Made by a program: the position numbers and the translations under genes. This document shows positions 37,209-48,897 of a stretch of 64,000 nucleotides of DNA, piece by piece; the first letter of the stretch is position 1; each line of letters opens with the position of its first letter. Origin of the DNA: Gonatopus flavifemur (Eukaryota; Arthropoda; Insecta; Hymenoptera; Dryinidae); NCBI GenBank assembly GCA_018340375.1, contig JAFFJZ010000001.1, positions 74,826,001 to 74,890,000 of the forward strand. The letters are read 5' to 3'. The notes below the pieces were generated by a model. It saw nothing but the letters and a program-made list of their open reading frames with translations, ran no database searches and was not told where the DNA came from.

Positions 37209-37341
37209 TAACCACCCATAATTCAAATTTGCTACTCTCTGTCTTTCGTGGTTTGGAAAGTAGAAGTATGTAAATAGAATACGAATTTTAATGGGTGGAA
37301 TTCCCAATATCTCAACAATCGGATCATCAATTTCTAATTAA

Positions 37342-38231
37342 GAGGGTATTCTGGTTTAGACACCCGGATTTTCGGTGTTTTTTCTTGGACGCCATAAAAA
37401 GAATCCAATAAATGTTTCTACCATCCATTTCTTCACTTGTTATTTATTGACATTTTAAGATTTCGAAACATTGGGAATATTATCAAAAAAATCAAAATTA
37501 AAGAAACTGCAGACCGGTAAAGTGAGAGTTCATAACAAACTGTCGTGACCTGGTGTGCAGGATTCCAGTCCACCTAGTGATCTAAGAAACATTTTTTTTT
37601 GTCAACTCCTGGAGAAGAAGGATGTAGCTATCGCACTACGAAGAGTTTTTTTGGAACAAAATTTTTTTCACAAAATGGCAGTGGTTTAAAATTAAAGTTA
37701 CGTTTTTTCCCTGATTTTTTTCGCCCTTTGGGATTCGAAGGAAAAAAAACGAAGAGATCTCTCAAAAAATTCCTCGTAGTACGAAACTGCAATGCATGAA
37801 AGAGCTGTGTGCCAGATTTCAAGCAAATCGGTTGAATAGAACTCGAGATATCATGTACACCGTTTCGAGAAAAACGCGTTTGAAGATTCGAGCACAATTT
37901 CGAACAGTCTACAAGTAAAGAGTGAAACTTACTTTGATTCTGCATATAAATTCATTTCAAGATGCAACCAAAACCAGTCCTGTTTCAGCTGAAACCTAAG
38001 CGCTGAAAACAAATGCTGACACAATGGGTCAGACTGAATTGCAGTAAATTTTTCAAGTAAGATGCAGCGACATTCAGTCGGACTCCTTAGAGTGTAAGTG
38101 TCACAATGGTACATTATACTCACATTTTATCACGAAACCCTCCTGAAAACATGTTCTTAGAAGTCTAAACTATGAAAATATGCAAAAAGAAGAAAGTAGG
38201 TCGTTCCAAAATTCTAGACCAGAATGTCCCC
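37342..38231. mobile_element. TTAA-flanked 0.89-kb element
   Basis: TTAA then GAGGGTATTCTGGTTTAGA; right end TCTAGACCAGAATGTCCCC then TTAA. Shares TTTCGAGAAAAACGCG with the element at 24,111-25,026. The short frames at 37,599 and 37,628 overlap on opposite strands and are not convincing. Confidence 0.75.
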
Positions 38232-38257
38232 TTAACCAGAGTCAAAATCTAAGATAA

Positions 38258-38846
38258 CCAAGTAAACACACGCACGTTTTAAAAACGTCAAAAACAGTCA
38301 GTAACCACACGTGAATTAGTAATATTCTTGCGTTGATTCAACGTAAAAATGTCGCGGCAGATCACGTGTTTTTCAACCATAAAATAACGTCATATCAACA
38401 GTTTGAACATCGTTTAAAAGACGTCAAATATTGACGTGTCCTAATGATGGTTCTGAAACGTGAATTGAATCCAACAAATTATTTTGAAAACTTTTCATTC
38501 AATATCGAGAACAATAGTATTTCTGAGTATGACAGAATTTGGAAAGTATGCCACACTATTTACTATCTTGCTCTTTGTTGAAATTTTAACCATTGTTCGG
38601 TTTCGTTCGACATTTTTAGCAGAATATCTTCAATTGAAGTTCAAACACAAGGTGTTATAAACACATTCTAAACGCGTCATTCAAACCCGTTCAAAACACG
38701 TTTTTTGAGGACGTCGTTTGATGCTTATTTTTGAATATTAGTTTAAATTACAAAACAAAAATCACCGTTATGAAATCAACAACTGACGTCCGTTTGACAG
38801 TCTAACGTTCTTTCAACGTTGAAATAACGTGTGTGTGTTTATTGGG
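38258..38846. mobile_element. Inverted-repeat element, AAACACAC termini
   Basis: CCAAGTAAACACACGCACGT at the left and AACGTGTGTGTGTTTATTGG at the right. Many ACGTC and AACGTT motifs inside; no transposase. Confidence 0.65.
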
Positions 38847-40199
38847 AAATTACTATTTTCTTTTCAATTTCATAAAATTATTGGATTTCCCAGATAGAAA
38901 CACATGCTCTGAATATTTTGTAACATAATGTGCCATAAACATACTATCATAAACTTTGCTCAGCTTGCAATAATGGATAAAATGTGAACATTATGTCTTC
39001 ATAATGGTGCCATCACTCGTTTTTCTATCAATAACAGTGCTTTATGCGAAAACACCTTGGTACCATAATGCGAACATTTCTTGGCGTGCATGTCGCCATT
39101 ATTAAGAATTATATGTTAGATGAATTCAGAAATCTATCATAAGATGTGATGAATTTATAATGAAGGAATCCTCTTCGAAGATAATAATAGATTGATAAAA
39201 TTTAAGAACCATAGTTATGTGCATAGTTTTATAACGTATTATTAAATATCAGTTGAATCTTCTCAACTGTGTATTCTATACGCAACGTATTTAGAAATCT
39301 TGAAAAGATCTTCAAGGTATCTTTTACAGTGTTCCGAAAGGTTCTCACAAAAATGTTGATTCGGATGCAATCCAATTATTTTGATCGTTCATGGGCGTTA
39401 TCGCTATGGCAGCCTGAGCAATTTTACTTTAATAGCACTGGCTGTTACAAACAGGATTGTCACTCACGTCTCTGCATTTCTCTTCATTCTCTCGTTGTCG
39501 GTTCGGCATCCTTCGTCTTTTCCCTTTATTCCCTTTTTTCCTACACCCACGATATGCCGCTATAGCAAGCCGTCAGACAAGTGGTCGTGCCATGAGCAAG
39601 TACATGGATATAAGTACAGATGGTCATCACAATATATGACTTTAATGCTTTTCATATTTCTTTCAAAAAATGTCTTTCTCCTTGAAATTCTTTCCCTCAA
39701 ACCTAACAGTCATTTTGTTCGTAACGCGGATACAATCCGTTTCCTTTTCAAAGGATAATCTCATATCTCGTTCTTAATACCGTTTTCAAAGTTTGTTTCA
39801 GCAAATTTTCTCTTCCTGCTCCTGTCTTCTTGAAGTGGATTTTTGTTTCCTCGCCTAGCAATCGGTCTCATGATTTATGGTTATTGAAGGTCACGGATAG
39901 TTGTAACCTGGTTTTTTTCGAATGAAATTGATAAAAGTTATGGTACTAATACTTGTACATTTACCTTCTTATGGGGATTCAGGTATGAGGACAAATTAGG
40001 ATTGAGAACTATCCTTTTACATTCTTTTTGTGGAGAATTTTCAATTCGCAGGTATTCTTTTTTGACGAGAATCTTTGAATAACAACATCGGGACGTTGTT
40101 GATATGTTGAAAAATTTTGTCGTCAGACGGTTCCAGAAAAACCTCTTGAACGGATAATTGTTGTCAAAATTACGAAACCCGCAGTGGAGTGTAAACTTT
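38847..40199. other. Non-genic stretch
   Basis: No gene recognised. The overlapping frames at 39,269-39,758 have no recognisable domain and no splice context. Confidence 0.5.
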
Positions 40200-40523
40200 C
40201 ACGGAGAAAAAACAGAAATTCGCTGTGACAGAGAAATCTACACCGAGAGAGGGCGATTTGGAAGTTCGGTAAATAGTGATATACTTGTTCAATAAATCGA
40301 AATAGTACTGAACTTTCAGCGATGTTCTAACAAAATGTTTAGGAATTAAGTGACACACAGCGAATTTGGTCGTGAATATTGTATTATATAAAAATGATTG
40401 AAAAACACTGAGTAATGTAAAGCAAAATTTCAGTAATGTTCCTTTAAATTTCATGAAACATCGCTGAAAGTTCAGTAATATTCACCTATTTTACCACTTT
40501 CAACCATCAAATTCCTCTCCGTG
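40200..40523. mobile_element. MITE, CACGGAGAAAAAAC ends
   Basis: CACGGAGAAAAA at the left and CTCTCCGTG then TA at the right. CTGAACTTTCAGCGATG is mirrored by CATCGCTGAAAGTTCAG. A second terminus-like CACCGAGAGAG lies just inside, so two related copies may overlap. Confidence 0.65.
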
Positions 40524-40858
40524 TAACTATACTGTATATGGATGACCATTTTCAGAGTAGAAGTTACTTCATTGGAATACTTTTCACCAATCTTCAATAA
40601 AGATTCACTTTGTGAGCAGTAAGGTGTACTGAAAATACCGTAGAAGCTACCAAAAAATGTTGACTGCTTGTATGAAGTAAAATATACTCCTTTATCTCTT
40701 TCTGTGTAGGTTAGCAAAAAGATTTGTCATTCTGTATATAATACCTTCATTCACTGCGTCAGCAAATTTTTTTGCTTCGTATTCCCATAGTGCGTAATAT
40801 TGCATCTCGGTAAAAGAACGTTCATAGAATCCTACAACCTACACAAAACTTTGTAACG

Positions 40859-40945
40859 GTGAATGACTGTTGAAATCCATTTATACCAATATTACACGGG
40901 TTTGAATGGATTCAAATGGTCGTTCACTGTTGGGTACTTCCTATT
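40859..40945. repeat. Small imperfect hairpin
   Basis: GTGAATGACTGTTGAAATCC is mirrored by GGATTCAAATGGTCGTTCAC. Short and non-coding. Confidence 0.5.
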
Positions 40946-40998
40946 GAATTTCATTAATAAATGGAGTTCAATGGACGTTTGTAACTGGAGACACTAAG

Positions 40999-41300
40999 AA
41001 TCCCATTTCACAGGCTGAAAGGAAATTTTCTTTGCCCTCATTCGAATAAATCTTTTTTTCAACGAAAAAGAATTCAGTCAAATCCAAAAAGTTTTCATCA
41101 GATTGAAACAATAAATTTTCAAATTGAAACAGAAATATATTCTGTTTTGAATTCGAAGAATGTAATTTCGATTCAATGACACATTTTCTCCTTGAAACGG
41201 ATTATTCTTTCTATTGGGAACAAGATTTATCAGAATGAGGGCACAGACATTTCCTTTTAGTCCAACAAAAATGGCTTCTCAGTGGAAATGGGATTGTTGT
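40999..41300. mobile_element. Putative MITE, AATCCCATTTC termini
   Basis: AATCCCATTTCACAGGC at the left and GTGGAAATGGGATT at the right. AAAGGAAATTTTC and TGCCCTCATTCG are mirrored inside. Non-coding. Confidence 0.55.
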
Positions 41301-43104
41301 TTTAAGTTTCTGAGAAGAATTCTTCTTCTAAAAAATATTCAATTGAAAAAGAATCAGTTTTTCAATGAGAGCTGTGGATTTTTTATGACAAAATGAACAA
41401 AAAAAGATATTCACTTGATCTTCTCATTCATTTTCTGATAAATTTTCAAAAAATGCACATGATTTCGGATGAACTGAAAAAGAAGGGATTCGAGTGAGAA
41501 TGCCACAAATATATATTTTTTCACACAAACAGAAGAGTAGATCGAATAACTCGTCCTTTCGTGTTTTGCTGTTCTCTATCTTTGGTATTTCGTGTTGGAC
41601 CTCTCTGCTCTAACGTTCAATATTTCTGAAACATCGAGAAAGGTACGCCTTGATTCTCTGAAAGTCAGATCATACGAAACTTGTAGCCTGGACCCCACTA
41701 TAGCACAACTATAAAGGTTTCCTGTCGTATCTCGATGGCTCAACTGAGTCGTAATAAAGCTGCTGAGACGGCGAGGTGATGGTTCCCTGATCCCCTCGAC
41801 CTTTTATTTTGTTCTCTCCGCTTTCATCTTCATTTCAAATTTTCGACCATTTCAATTCCGTCATGAAATTCCACTAACGAGATTCGGGCTTACGATGAGT
41901 CGAATGAAGGTATCTCCTTATATTTTATTTGCCACGACTCGTGTAGCTGAATCCATTTTGCGAAGAAATATCTGTAGTTGACCAAGATTAGCATTCAAGC
42001 GAATCGATGATTATAGTTCTTGAATATTTTTTCTGCTGTCTTACATTGATCATTTATCTCTCAACTGATTTATTTTATGAATTTATTCTTCTTCATGGGA
42101 GATTTCGGAAGGTAAATTTGTTGAAATATTGAGCGTTGTAATTGAATTTTGTTAAATAATGGTGTATATATGTATATATATATATTTTGAAAGATTATAT
42201 ATTTCAGGAAACTTTTCATGTTCAATTCAAAAATATTTTTCACAAAAAATATGTTTTTTATGCATTTTCTCTTGTTTCAATTGGATCAATTCCGTTTTCC
42301 CGAGAGCAAAAAGTTCAGAAATTATATATATAATTTATATATAAATCGTTATAGTTTATATATAAGTTGTATTTTTTCATTCGGGTTATTGAGAAGACAG
42401 TCTGAATTAGGAGACCTGAAAAAAGCGTTTCTTGAGAATTTCTTCAATTATGGGAAAAATAATTGAATCAAGCGAGCTCTTTGGGATATTTTCATATATA
42501 TTTGGAGTTTAAAAAAATTGTTACCAATGTGAAATATTGGGATAAATCGCTTTTCATTCTTACAATTACAATTATCATAAACTGGGGTGCAAGATCGCAA
42601 AATAAACTAGACTACCATTTGGAACAAACCAAAGCTTTCCATCTCAACAGAACACGAGTCGAATAGATCGATTTTAGATTGATTTTAGATAAATTCAGAT
42701 TCAATAAACAGTAAAATGTTTGTAGCTTCATTTCAAGTTTGATAAACGTTTGTTGAACGTTCCTATTCTCTTGGGATATCTTCAGTTTTGTATCCTTCTT
42801 TTATGTGAACTACTGACAATCATGAAACATTATTTTCGAATCATTTTTTTAGCATGTTTGGGCAGTTTTTTCAAATTCAAATCAGACTTTTTTCAACCCC
42901 GGATTAAATCCTAATTGAATTGGAAGTTTTTACTAGTTCATATATAAGAATGATGTTTTAAATACCTATTTTGTACAGCGATGGAAAACTTCATTCGTGA
43001 AACCAGAGGTTCCTGCAAAAGGGGGCGCCTCTTCGTAGAGAATCGTTGAGATTTTTATATATTTTTTTAAAAAGGTTACTTAAACAAAATGAAATCAAGT
43101 TATT
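41301..43104. other. Non-genic stretch
   Basis: No gene recognised. An AT microsatellite-like run lies at 42,160-42,200. At 42,718-42,780 a fragment (GTAGCTTCAT, GAACGTTC, TCTTGGGAT) resembles the end of the foldback element at 10,176-10,672. Confidence 0.5.
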
Positions 43105-43108
43105 TTAA

Positions 43109-43367
43109 CCCTTATCCTGCAAACGAGGGTTTTTCGTGTCCATGCGAAAATCGTTTTCGTTCGTAACTGTCCAGATTTATTTAGAAACATGAATATCAAA
43201 ATATTATTGTTCGGGTAGCATCGCTATTGATATTTCAAGTAGGATGTTTGAAAAGGTGTCATACATTGTTTCAGATTTTTTGGAATGGTTTAACAAGGTG
43301 AAAAGGAGATTTTGAAGACCCTGGTTTGCAGGATCAGGGTGATGAAAAACCGTTTGCATCTGAAGGG
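43109..43367. mobile_element. 259-bp TTAA-flanked MITE
   Basis: TTAA then CCCTTATCCTGCAAACGAGG; right end GAAGGG then TTAA, with CAAACGAGGG/CGTTTG and GGTTTTTC-type motifs mirrored. PiggyBac-like pattern, non-coding. Confidence 0.75.
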
Positions 43368-43723
43368 TTAAAAATGAAACTAATTCTAGATATACAAAAA
43401 AGTGGAAATTCAGCTAATACTCATTTCAAAGAAAAAAAATCATAGTGATTAATGTTAGAGTGTTTTTCTAAAAATTTCAAGATTTCACGTCTCTTTACAT
43501 GGGCCTCCAAGCAATGAAAGACGGCTCTGCGTGAAACCCTCTACAAATGTGGACACTCTTCTTGTATCTCCGATCATTTCATGTTGAACAAAAATTTGTT
43601 TACCAACTTGAAACATACATGAAAATATTCCAAAAAATTTGTTCGATTTAATCATTTTTTTCGTATCTAAAAAGAACGCGTTTCTCAAGCCTCCCAATTC
43701 TCACTCCTCCCTTAATAACTACT

Positions 43724-43809
43724 CACGTGGAAATTTAAACCAGGCCAGTACTGGCCTAGATTCTTTGAGTCAGGGCCAATGCTGGCCCGGTTGAAATTTC
43801 CACATGGGT
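43724..43809. repeat. Short GGCCAGTACTGGCC hairpin
   Basis: CACGTGGAAATTTAAACC at the left is mirrored by GGTTGAAATTTCCACATG. Inside, GGCCAGTACTGGCC and GGGCCAATGCTGGCCC are themselves palindromic. About 85 bp. Confidence 0.6.
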
Positions 43810-43893
43810 GAGGGCCAGATTTGATACGTAAGTGTTGACGAATGGAATTTCTCGTATAATATACTCATCAAGTTTTGATAAAAATTCAGTATA

Positions 43894-45181
43894 TCAGGTT
43901 GGCAACTAAGTAATTGCGGATTTCACTCATAGATGGTGTCAGTTGAATTTTTAGGTTTGCAGACGTAGTACAAATGTAAAACACATCTTGTTATTTGATA
44001 GTTGGCAATTCAGCTGTCAATCGGTAACAGAAGTTTTTTGATCGTTCGCGTAGTTTTCGTTTGGCGTTCGTTGAAAAATGGAAAATCAAAAGGAACATTT
44101 TCGTCATATTTTGCTTTTTTATTTCCGCAAAGGGAAAAACGCATCGCGAGCTCATAAAAAGTTATGTGCTGTTTATGGTGACGAAGCCTTAAAAGAACGG
44201 CAGTGTCAAAATTGGTTTGCCAAATTTCGTTCTGGTGATTTTTCACTCAAAGATGAAAAACGCTCTGGTCGTCCAGTTGACGTTGATGACGCCCTAATCA
44301 AAGCAATAATCGATTCGGATCGTCACAGTACAACACGTGAGATTGCAGAGAAACTTCATGTATCACATACATGCATTGAAAATCACTCAAAACAACTTGG
44401 CCATGTTCAAAAACTCGATACATGGGTTCCTCACGAACTGAAAGAAACGCATTTAACGCGACGCATTAACATCTGCGATTTGCTAAAGAAACGTAATGAA
44501 AATGATCCATTTTCAAAACGACTGATAACTGGCGATGAAAAATGGGTTGTGTACAACAAGATCAAGCGGAAAAGATCGTGGAGCAGGCCAGGTGAACTAA
44601 CTCGAACAACAGCAAAAGCTGATATTCATCAAAAGAAGGTTTTGTTATCAGTTTGGTGGGATTACAAAGGAATTGTCTACTTTGAACTCTTACCACCCAA
44701 CCAAACGATCAATTCTGATGTCTACATTGAACAACTAACGAAATTGAACAATGCAGTTGAAGAAAAGCGGCCCGAATTGACAAATCGAAAAGGTGTTGCA
44801 TTCCATCATGAAAATGCAAGGCCACACACATCTTTGGTCACTCGGCAAAAATTATTGGAGCTTGGTTGGGATGTTTTGCCACATCCACCATATAGTCCTG
44901 ACCTTGCACCATCTGATTACTTTTTGTTTCGATCTTTCCAAAACTCCTTGAATGGTAAAAATTTCAGTAATGATGATGATGTCAAATCGTACCTGATTCA
45001 GTTTTTTGCTAATAAAAACCAGAAGTTTTATGAACGTGGGATTATGATGCTGCCTGGAAGATGGCAAAAGGTTATTGATCAAAATGGGCAATACATTACA
45101 GTATAAAGTTATTTAGTTCCATGAAAAAAAGTGTCTTTGATTTTCTAACAAAAATCCGCAATTACTTAGTTGCCAACCCAA
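43894..45181 (+). mobile_element. Full-length mariner transposon
   Basis: 1288 bp with inverted ends (GGTTGGCAACTAAGTAATTG on the left; its complement on the right) and the TA target duplication expected of mariner (43,892-43,893 and 45,182-45,183). It encloses one intact transposase frame. The ends match over 27 or so bases, so the copy looks fairly young. Confidence 0.95.
44078..45106 (+). CDS. mariner transposase, intact frame with changed catalytic residue
   Basis: 342 codons, the usual length for mariner. Cut-and-paste transposase: an N-terminal helix-turn-helix region that binds the inverted ends, the linker WVPHEL (117-121), then a DDE/D domain with TGDEKW (D153) and YSPDLAPSDY (D280). 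The second catalytic position, normally Asp in the HHDNARPH-type motif, is Glu here (HHENARPH, E245). Its spacing to D280 (34 residues between) fits the D,D34D family. The frame has no stop or frameshift. Because mariners normally need Asp here, I infer that this copy is probably catalytically impaired although its frame is intact. No intron. Confidence 0.95.
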   Translation: MENQKEHFRHILLFYFRKGKNASRAHKKLCAVYGDEALKERQCQNWFAKFRSGDFSLKDEKRSGRPVDVDDALIKAIIDSDRHSTTREIAEKLHVSHTCIENHSKQLGHVQKLDTWVPHELKETHLTRRINICDLLKKRNENDPFSKRLITGDEKWVVYNKIKRKRSWSRPGELTRTTAKADIHQKKVLLSVWWDYKGIVYFELLPPNQTINSDVYIEQLTKLNNAVEEKRPELTNRKGVAFHHENARPHTSLVTRQKLLELGWDVLPHPPYSPDLAPSDYFLFRSFQNSLNGKNFSNDDDVKSYLIQFFANKNQKFYERGIMMLPGRWQKVIDQNGQYITV

Positions 45182-45183
45182 TA

Positions 45184-45770
45184 ATTCGATATAAACTCAC
45201 CATACATAATATATACTATATAAAAGATTCGATTCGTTGAGATTTGCACATTTCTAGCCAGATTATATGAGAGTATTCATACGGAAATTTAATTTGAACC
45301 GAATCTGCTCAGTAGGAATGAAAAAAAAAAATCACGTGTGAAAATATTGATTTTGCATATAATCCTGTCTCTGAGAATATATTTTAGAAATCTTTAAGAA
45401 CAGCTTGTTGGACGGATATCATGTGTGTGCATATATGTATAAATCGTACAAGCGCCTTTATCCCTTATAACTTCGTCAGAGATTGTGAAAAGGGTCACGA
45501 AGGAGCAGTCTCGTTCAAGGTTACGAATGAGGCTCTAGAGATTTGAGCTTACCATATTTATATTCAAATCAACTGATGAAGGTTGAAGGATCCCTACGGA
45601 CTGATACTTTGCATCTTCTTCTTAACCTTACAGAACGGAACTGAATTACAGTATTGTGAAAAAGGATGCAATGGATTTGAAATAATGTACTTAAATTATC
45701 GTGTTTATTGCGGATGAAATGAGAAACCGTTGTGGCAGAAGAGAAGTCTTTTGATTGTGGTTTTTTATTC
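45184..45770. other. Non-genic stretch
   Basis: Nothing recognised. Confidence 0.5.
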
Positions 45771-45774
45771 TTAA

Positions 45775-46409
45775 GGGGATACTATCGGCGTGGCAGTAGC
45801 CAAACTGTTCATGACAAACTACAGACAAACGCCTCAATTAAATCAAAATATTGCTCTGTACAGCACTTCTACTAGAGTAAGAGAAATGCTGTACAGAGCG
45901 ATATTTTGATTTAATTGAAGCGTTTGCCCGTAGTTCGTCATAAGGGGTCGTCCATAAATTACGTAAGACGTTTAAGGGGGGGAGGGAGTTCATGGAATTC
46001 TTACCAGATCTTACAAGGGGGGAGGGGGAGGGGTTGCACCAAAATCTTACGTAAGATGGATGTAACTAAATATTAAGAAATTCAATTTCAACTGATTTCG
46101 AAAAACACATATTTCCTTCAACTTTTTCAATGATTTTACAAAGATGATGTTCTGTAATCAAGTATCCTCGGATAGTCAATTTTAGTAAGTTAATAATCAT
46201 CAATGTTATACCATAATTGAGTCATTTATAATTTCTGTACACTTCTGTATTATATTACCTTACCACATGGGGGAGGGGGAGGGGTTTAATGAAATCTTAC
46301 GATGTCTTACAAGGGGGAGGGAGGGGGGTGAAAAAATGCCAAAATTGTCTTACGTAATTTATGGACGGCCCCTAAACGATTTGGCTGCTGCTACGCCGCT
46401 AGTATCACC
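45775..46409. mobile_element. TTAA-flanked MITE split by an inner element
   Basis: TTAA then GGGGATACTATCGGCGTGGC; right end GCTACGCCGCTAGTATCACC then TTAA. A second internal hairpin pairs ATCAAAATATTGCTCTGTAC with GTACAGAGCGATATTTTGAT. An unrelated element occupies 45,944-46,372. Confidence 0.8.
45944..46372. mobile_element. Inner MITE with TAA duplication (Harbinger-like)
   Basis: GGGGTCGTCCATAAATTACG at the left and CGTAATTTATGGACGGCCCC at the right, flanked on both sides by TAA. A 3-bp TAA target duplication with GGG...CCC ends fits PIF/Harbinger-type elements. G-rich runs (GGGGGGAGGG) lie just inside both ends. A degraded relative may start at 46,433 (AGGGATCGTCCACGCATTAC). Confidence 0.75.
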
Positions 46410-46413
46410 TTAA

Positions 46414-48253
46414 ATCAGCAGGAGTTCGGATTAGGGATCGTCCACGCATTACATCACGTAATTTTCACTATATCCAGACCCTCCTCACAAGAATGTCTCC
46501 TGTCCCTATATGACAGCTTGTCACTAGGACTTCGCACGGGACTCGCGTCGAAGAAAGATAAAATAGTCACCAATAATTATTCCAATCTCTTGAAATATCA
46601 AGATGATCGATTTCGTTATTTTAACCAATCCGTCTTCGCTGAACGGATTGAATAACCTAACGATGACATTTCACTGTGTTAATGAGCTAATTCGCTGTAT
46701 TTACTAACTGATTCGTTATAATTATCAGTCCTCCGCTAATTTTACGAAGCTTGATTGGCTGAAACAACGAATCGCCGTTCACTTCAGCGGACTTGCTTGC
46801 TGTCCATATAATAACAAGCGAGTTTCGTTAAGACAGTGAAATTCTTGCTATTCCAACGAATTTTTTTCTCCGTGCATGCATATGAGTACGATTTACAATA
46901 TTTTCATGATAATTATACACGACACGTGATGGCAAATATCTTTTCACAATATTTGAAATATTCAAATCGTCTTACGTATTTGAAGATATGAATTCAATTA
47001 CGCATATGTAACGTTGTATCACGTTCTCCAACGCATAACTCGTACGTTCCCCAAGTAGTTCCTCGACTATTTTGGCTCCTTTCTTCCTTCATTCCACCTG
47101 TCTTCACATCATGGCATATATCTAATCAGACTTAAACAATCTTCAATATAATTCTTTTCCAAGCATTCAGTGTCACATCATTTCTCGAATGATCGTTTTC
47201 AGAATAAGAATTTCAATAGTAACGAAATATGACGCCCTGATATGCCGAGAGGTTGGGAAAGGCATTGAATTTTTTATATCCGTGAGTTGATATCAGAAAT
47301 ATTCATATCCATCATTTCTTGTCAACTACGGAGCATAAATCTTGTTTCAAAATCTTATGGGAATTCAATCGGAATGAATTCCAATTTTGTATTAAATAAA
47401 GTTTCTTATCCTCGGTAAGGATTTTTATTTTGTGAATTATAAAATTGGCTAAATTCGAAATCCCTTGTCTATTTCTACTATTTCAAAATGAAATAAAAAG
47501 GCAACATTGTAAAGAAATGTCTTCTGGAAATTATTCAGAAAATGTGACTGTAATTTTTCACAGCAACTTTCTGCTGAATTTTTACATAACAAACTTTAAC
47601 TAAATTTCGCAACGGATTCTGAAAACTCAGTCAAATTTCTTAGAATTTTGCAAAATTTTTTGGAAAATTCAGACCCAAGTGGATGTAAAAATTATAATCA
47701 CGTTTTTCGAACTTTCAATTTTTTTTCACATCAAACATTCCGAATTCCAGCTATTATAACTGAATATTAGGGTGGTCGTTAAAAATTAAATTCTTTCAGA
47801 CGCCGAAAAAAATCCTTCCTTTTGACGGAAAACTACGGGAAAAATTTTGCTTTTTGATTTTTAACAAAAATAACACGTGCCGGCGGCCAATTTAAGTTCA
47901 TTTTTCGATAAAATTATAGTTTTTTGGAATATTTGTTACATTATTTAAATTTTGATAAAAAATCATGAAAATATGCTTATAGGACATCAAATGCTCTACA
48001 AAAGGGTTTCTTTTGTTTTTAGATGAAGTTCATATCCATCGAGATAATCTCATTGGTAAACTTATTAACTTTATTAACTCATTTATTTTAGCACTAAAAA
48101 CTTTATTTTTCTTGAAATATGAACAATTTAGTAAATTTTATATACAATTATTCATTTATAGAGATTAAGTTAATGACTACCAAGTTATATTCGATATCAT
48201 CTATCCATTTAAAAAAAAAAAAAGTTCAAATTTACATCTTATAGACTGATTTA
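46414..48253. other. Non-genic stretch
   Basis: No gene recognised. TTTTTTTCTCCGTG near 46,862 looks like a right end of the CACGGAG MITE family, but I cannot find its partner. The part at 47,515-47,700 resembles 11,140-11,280 in reverse. Confidence 0.45.
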
Positions 48254-48897
48254 TTAATTCCAAGGTTTAAGTAAGCTTTCTTTTGTATTTTCTATGTTTC
48301 GAGCTCTGTAATCATCCAAAATTTGAATCACAAACTGCTTCTGATTTTCATCTTCCGTAAACAAATCATTGTATTCTTGCATTAATTTCACACCGCGTTC
48401 AGGAACATCGTTCACAACAGATAAATTATTTACAGCGTTCAAACAGATCTGATAATTTATATTTTCTTGCCAGTTTTTACAATCATCTTTCAGCCAACTA
48501 GTATCCAAACCCAGTTTATTATTAATTGATGAATGATCAACGAACTGTTCTAATCCATGGTCGAATAATTTTGGTACATCTTTTTCAGCTATTACTATTT
48601 TTTTTTAATTAAAAATTTGACTGTCATCTGAAGAATCATAATCGTTATTATCGAATAATTTTTGAACCATTTTTTTTTCGTTTCTTCATCAACACTGTCA
48701 TCGAATAGTGCCATTAAACAGTTTTCTAGAGTGAGATACCATAAATGATTCAAAATTTTTTTCAAAGCAGCAGATGATAGTTTTTTGTCAATTGATTGGA
48801 AGTTGTAAATCGATTGTATCAATTGAAAATCACAATTGGGAGCTTTGATTGATGATGATGTCATGAACCATATCTTCACATTATAAGTTATGGTTTA
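48254..48897 (-). pseudogene. Decayed ORF of an unidentified family
   Basis: Two adjacent minus-strand frames (48,595-48,879 and 48,254-48,508, the second open back to about 48,597) look like one protein of about 200 residues broken by a frameshift in a poly-A run near 48,670 and an in-frame TAA near 48,604. The upstream part has KKLSSAALKKILNHLWYLT and DEETKKK; the downstream part has VVNDVPERGVKLMQEYNDLF. Helical, charged composition. From memory, similar NDVAERGVKL-type proteins occur in many copies in arthropod genomes, which would suggest a mobile or expanded family, but I cannot name it. It is not expected to be functional. Confidence 0.55.

Noticed and set aside
39269..39758. Overlapping frames of 98 and 125 codons
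   Set aside because: Different frames of the same strand, no known motif and no supporting splice sites.
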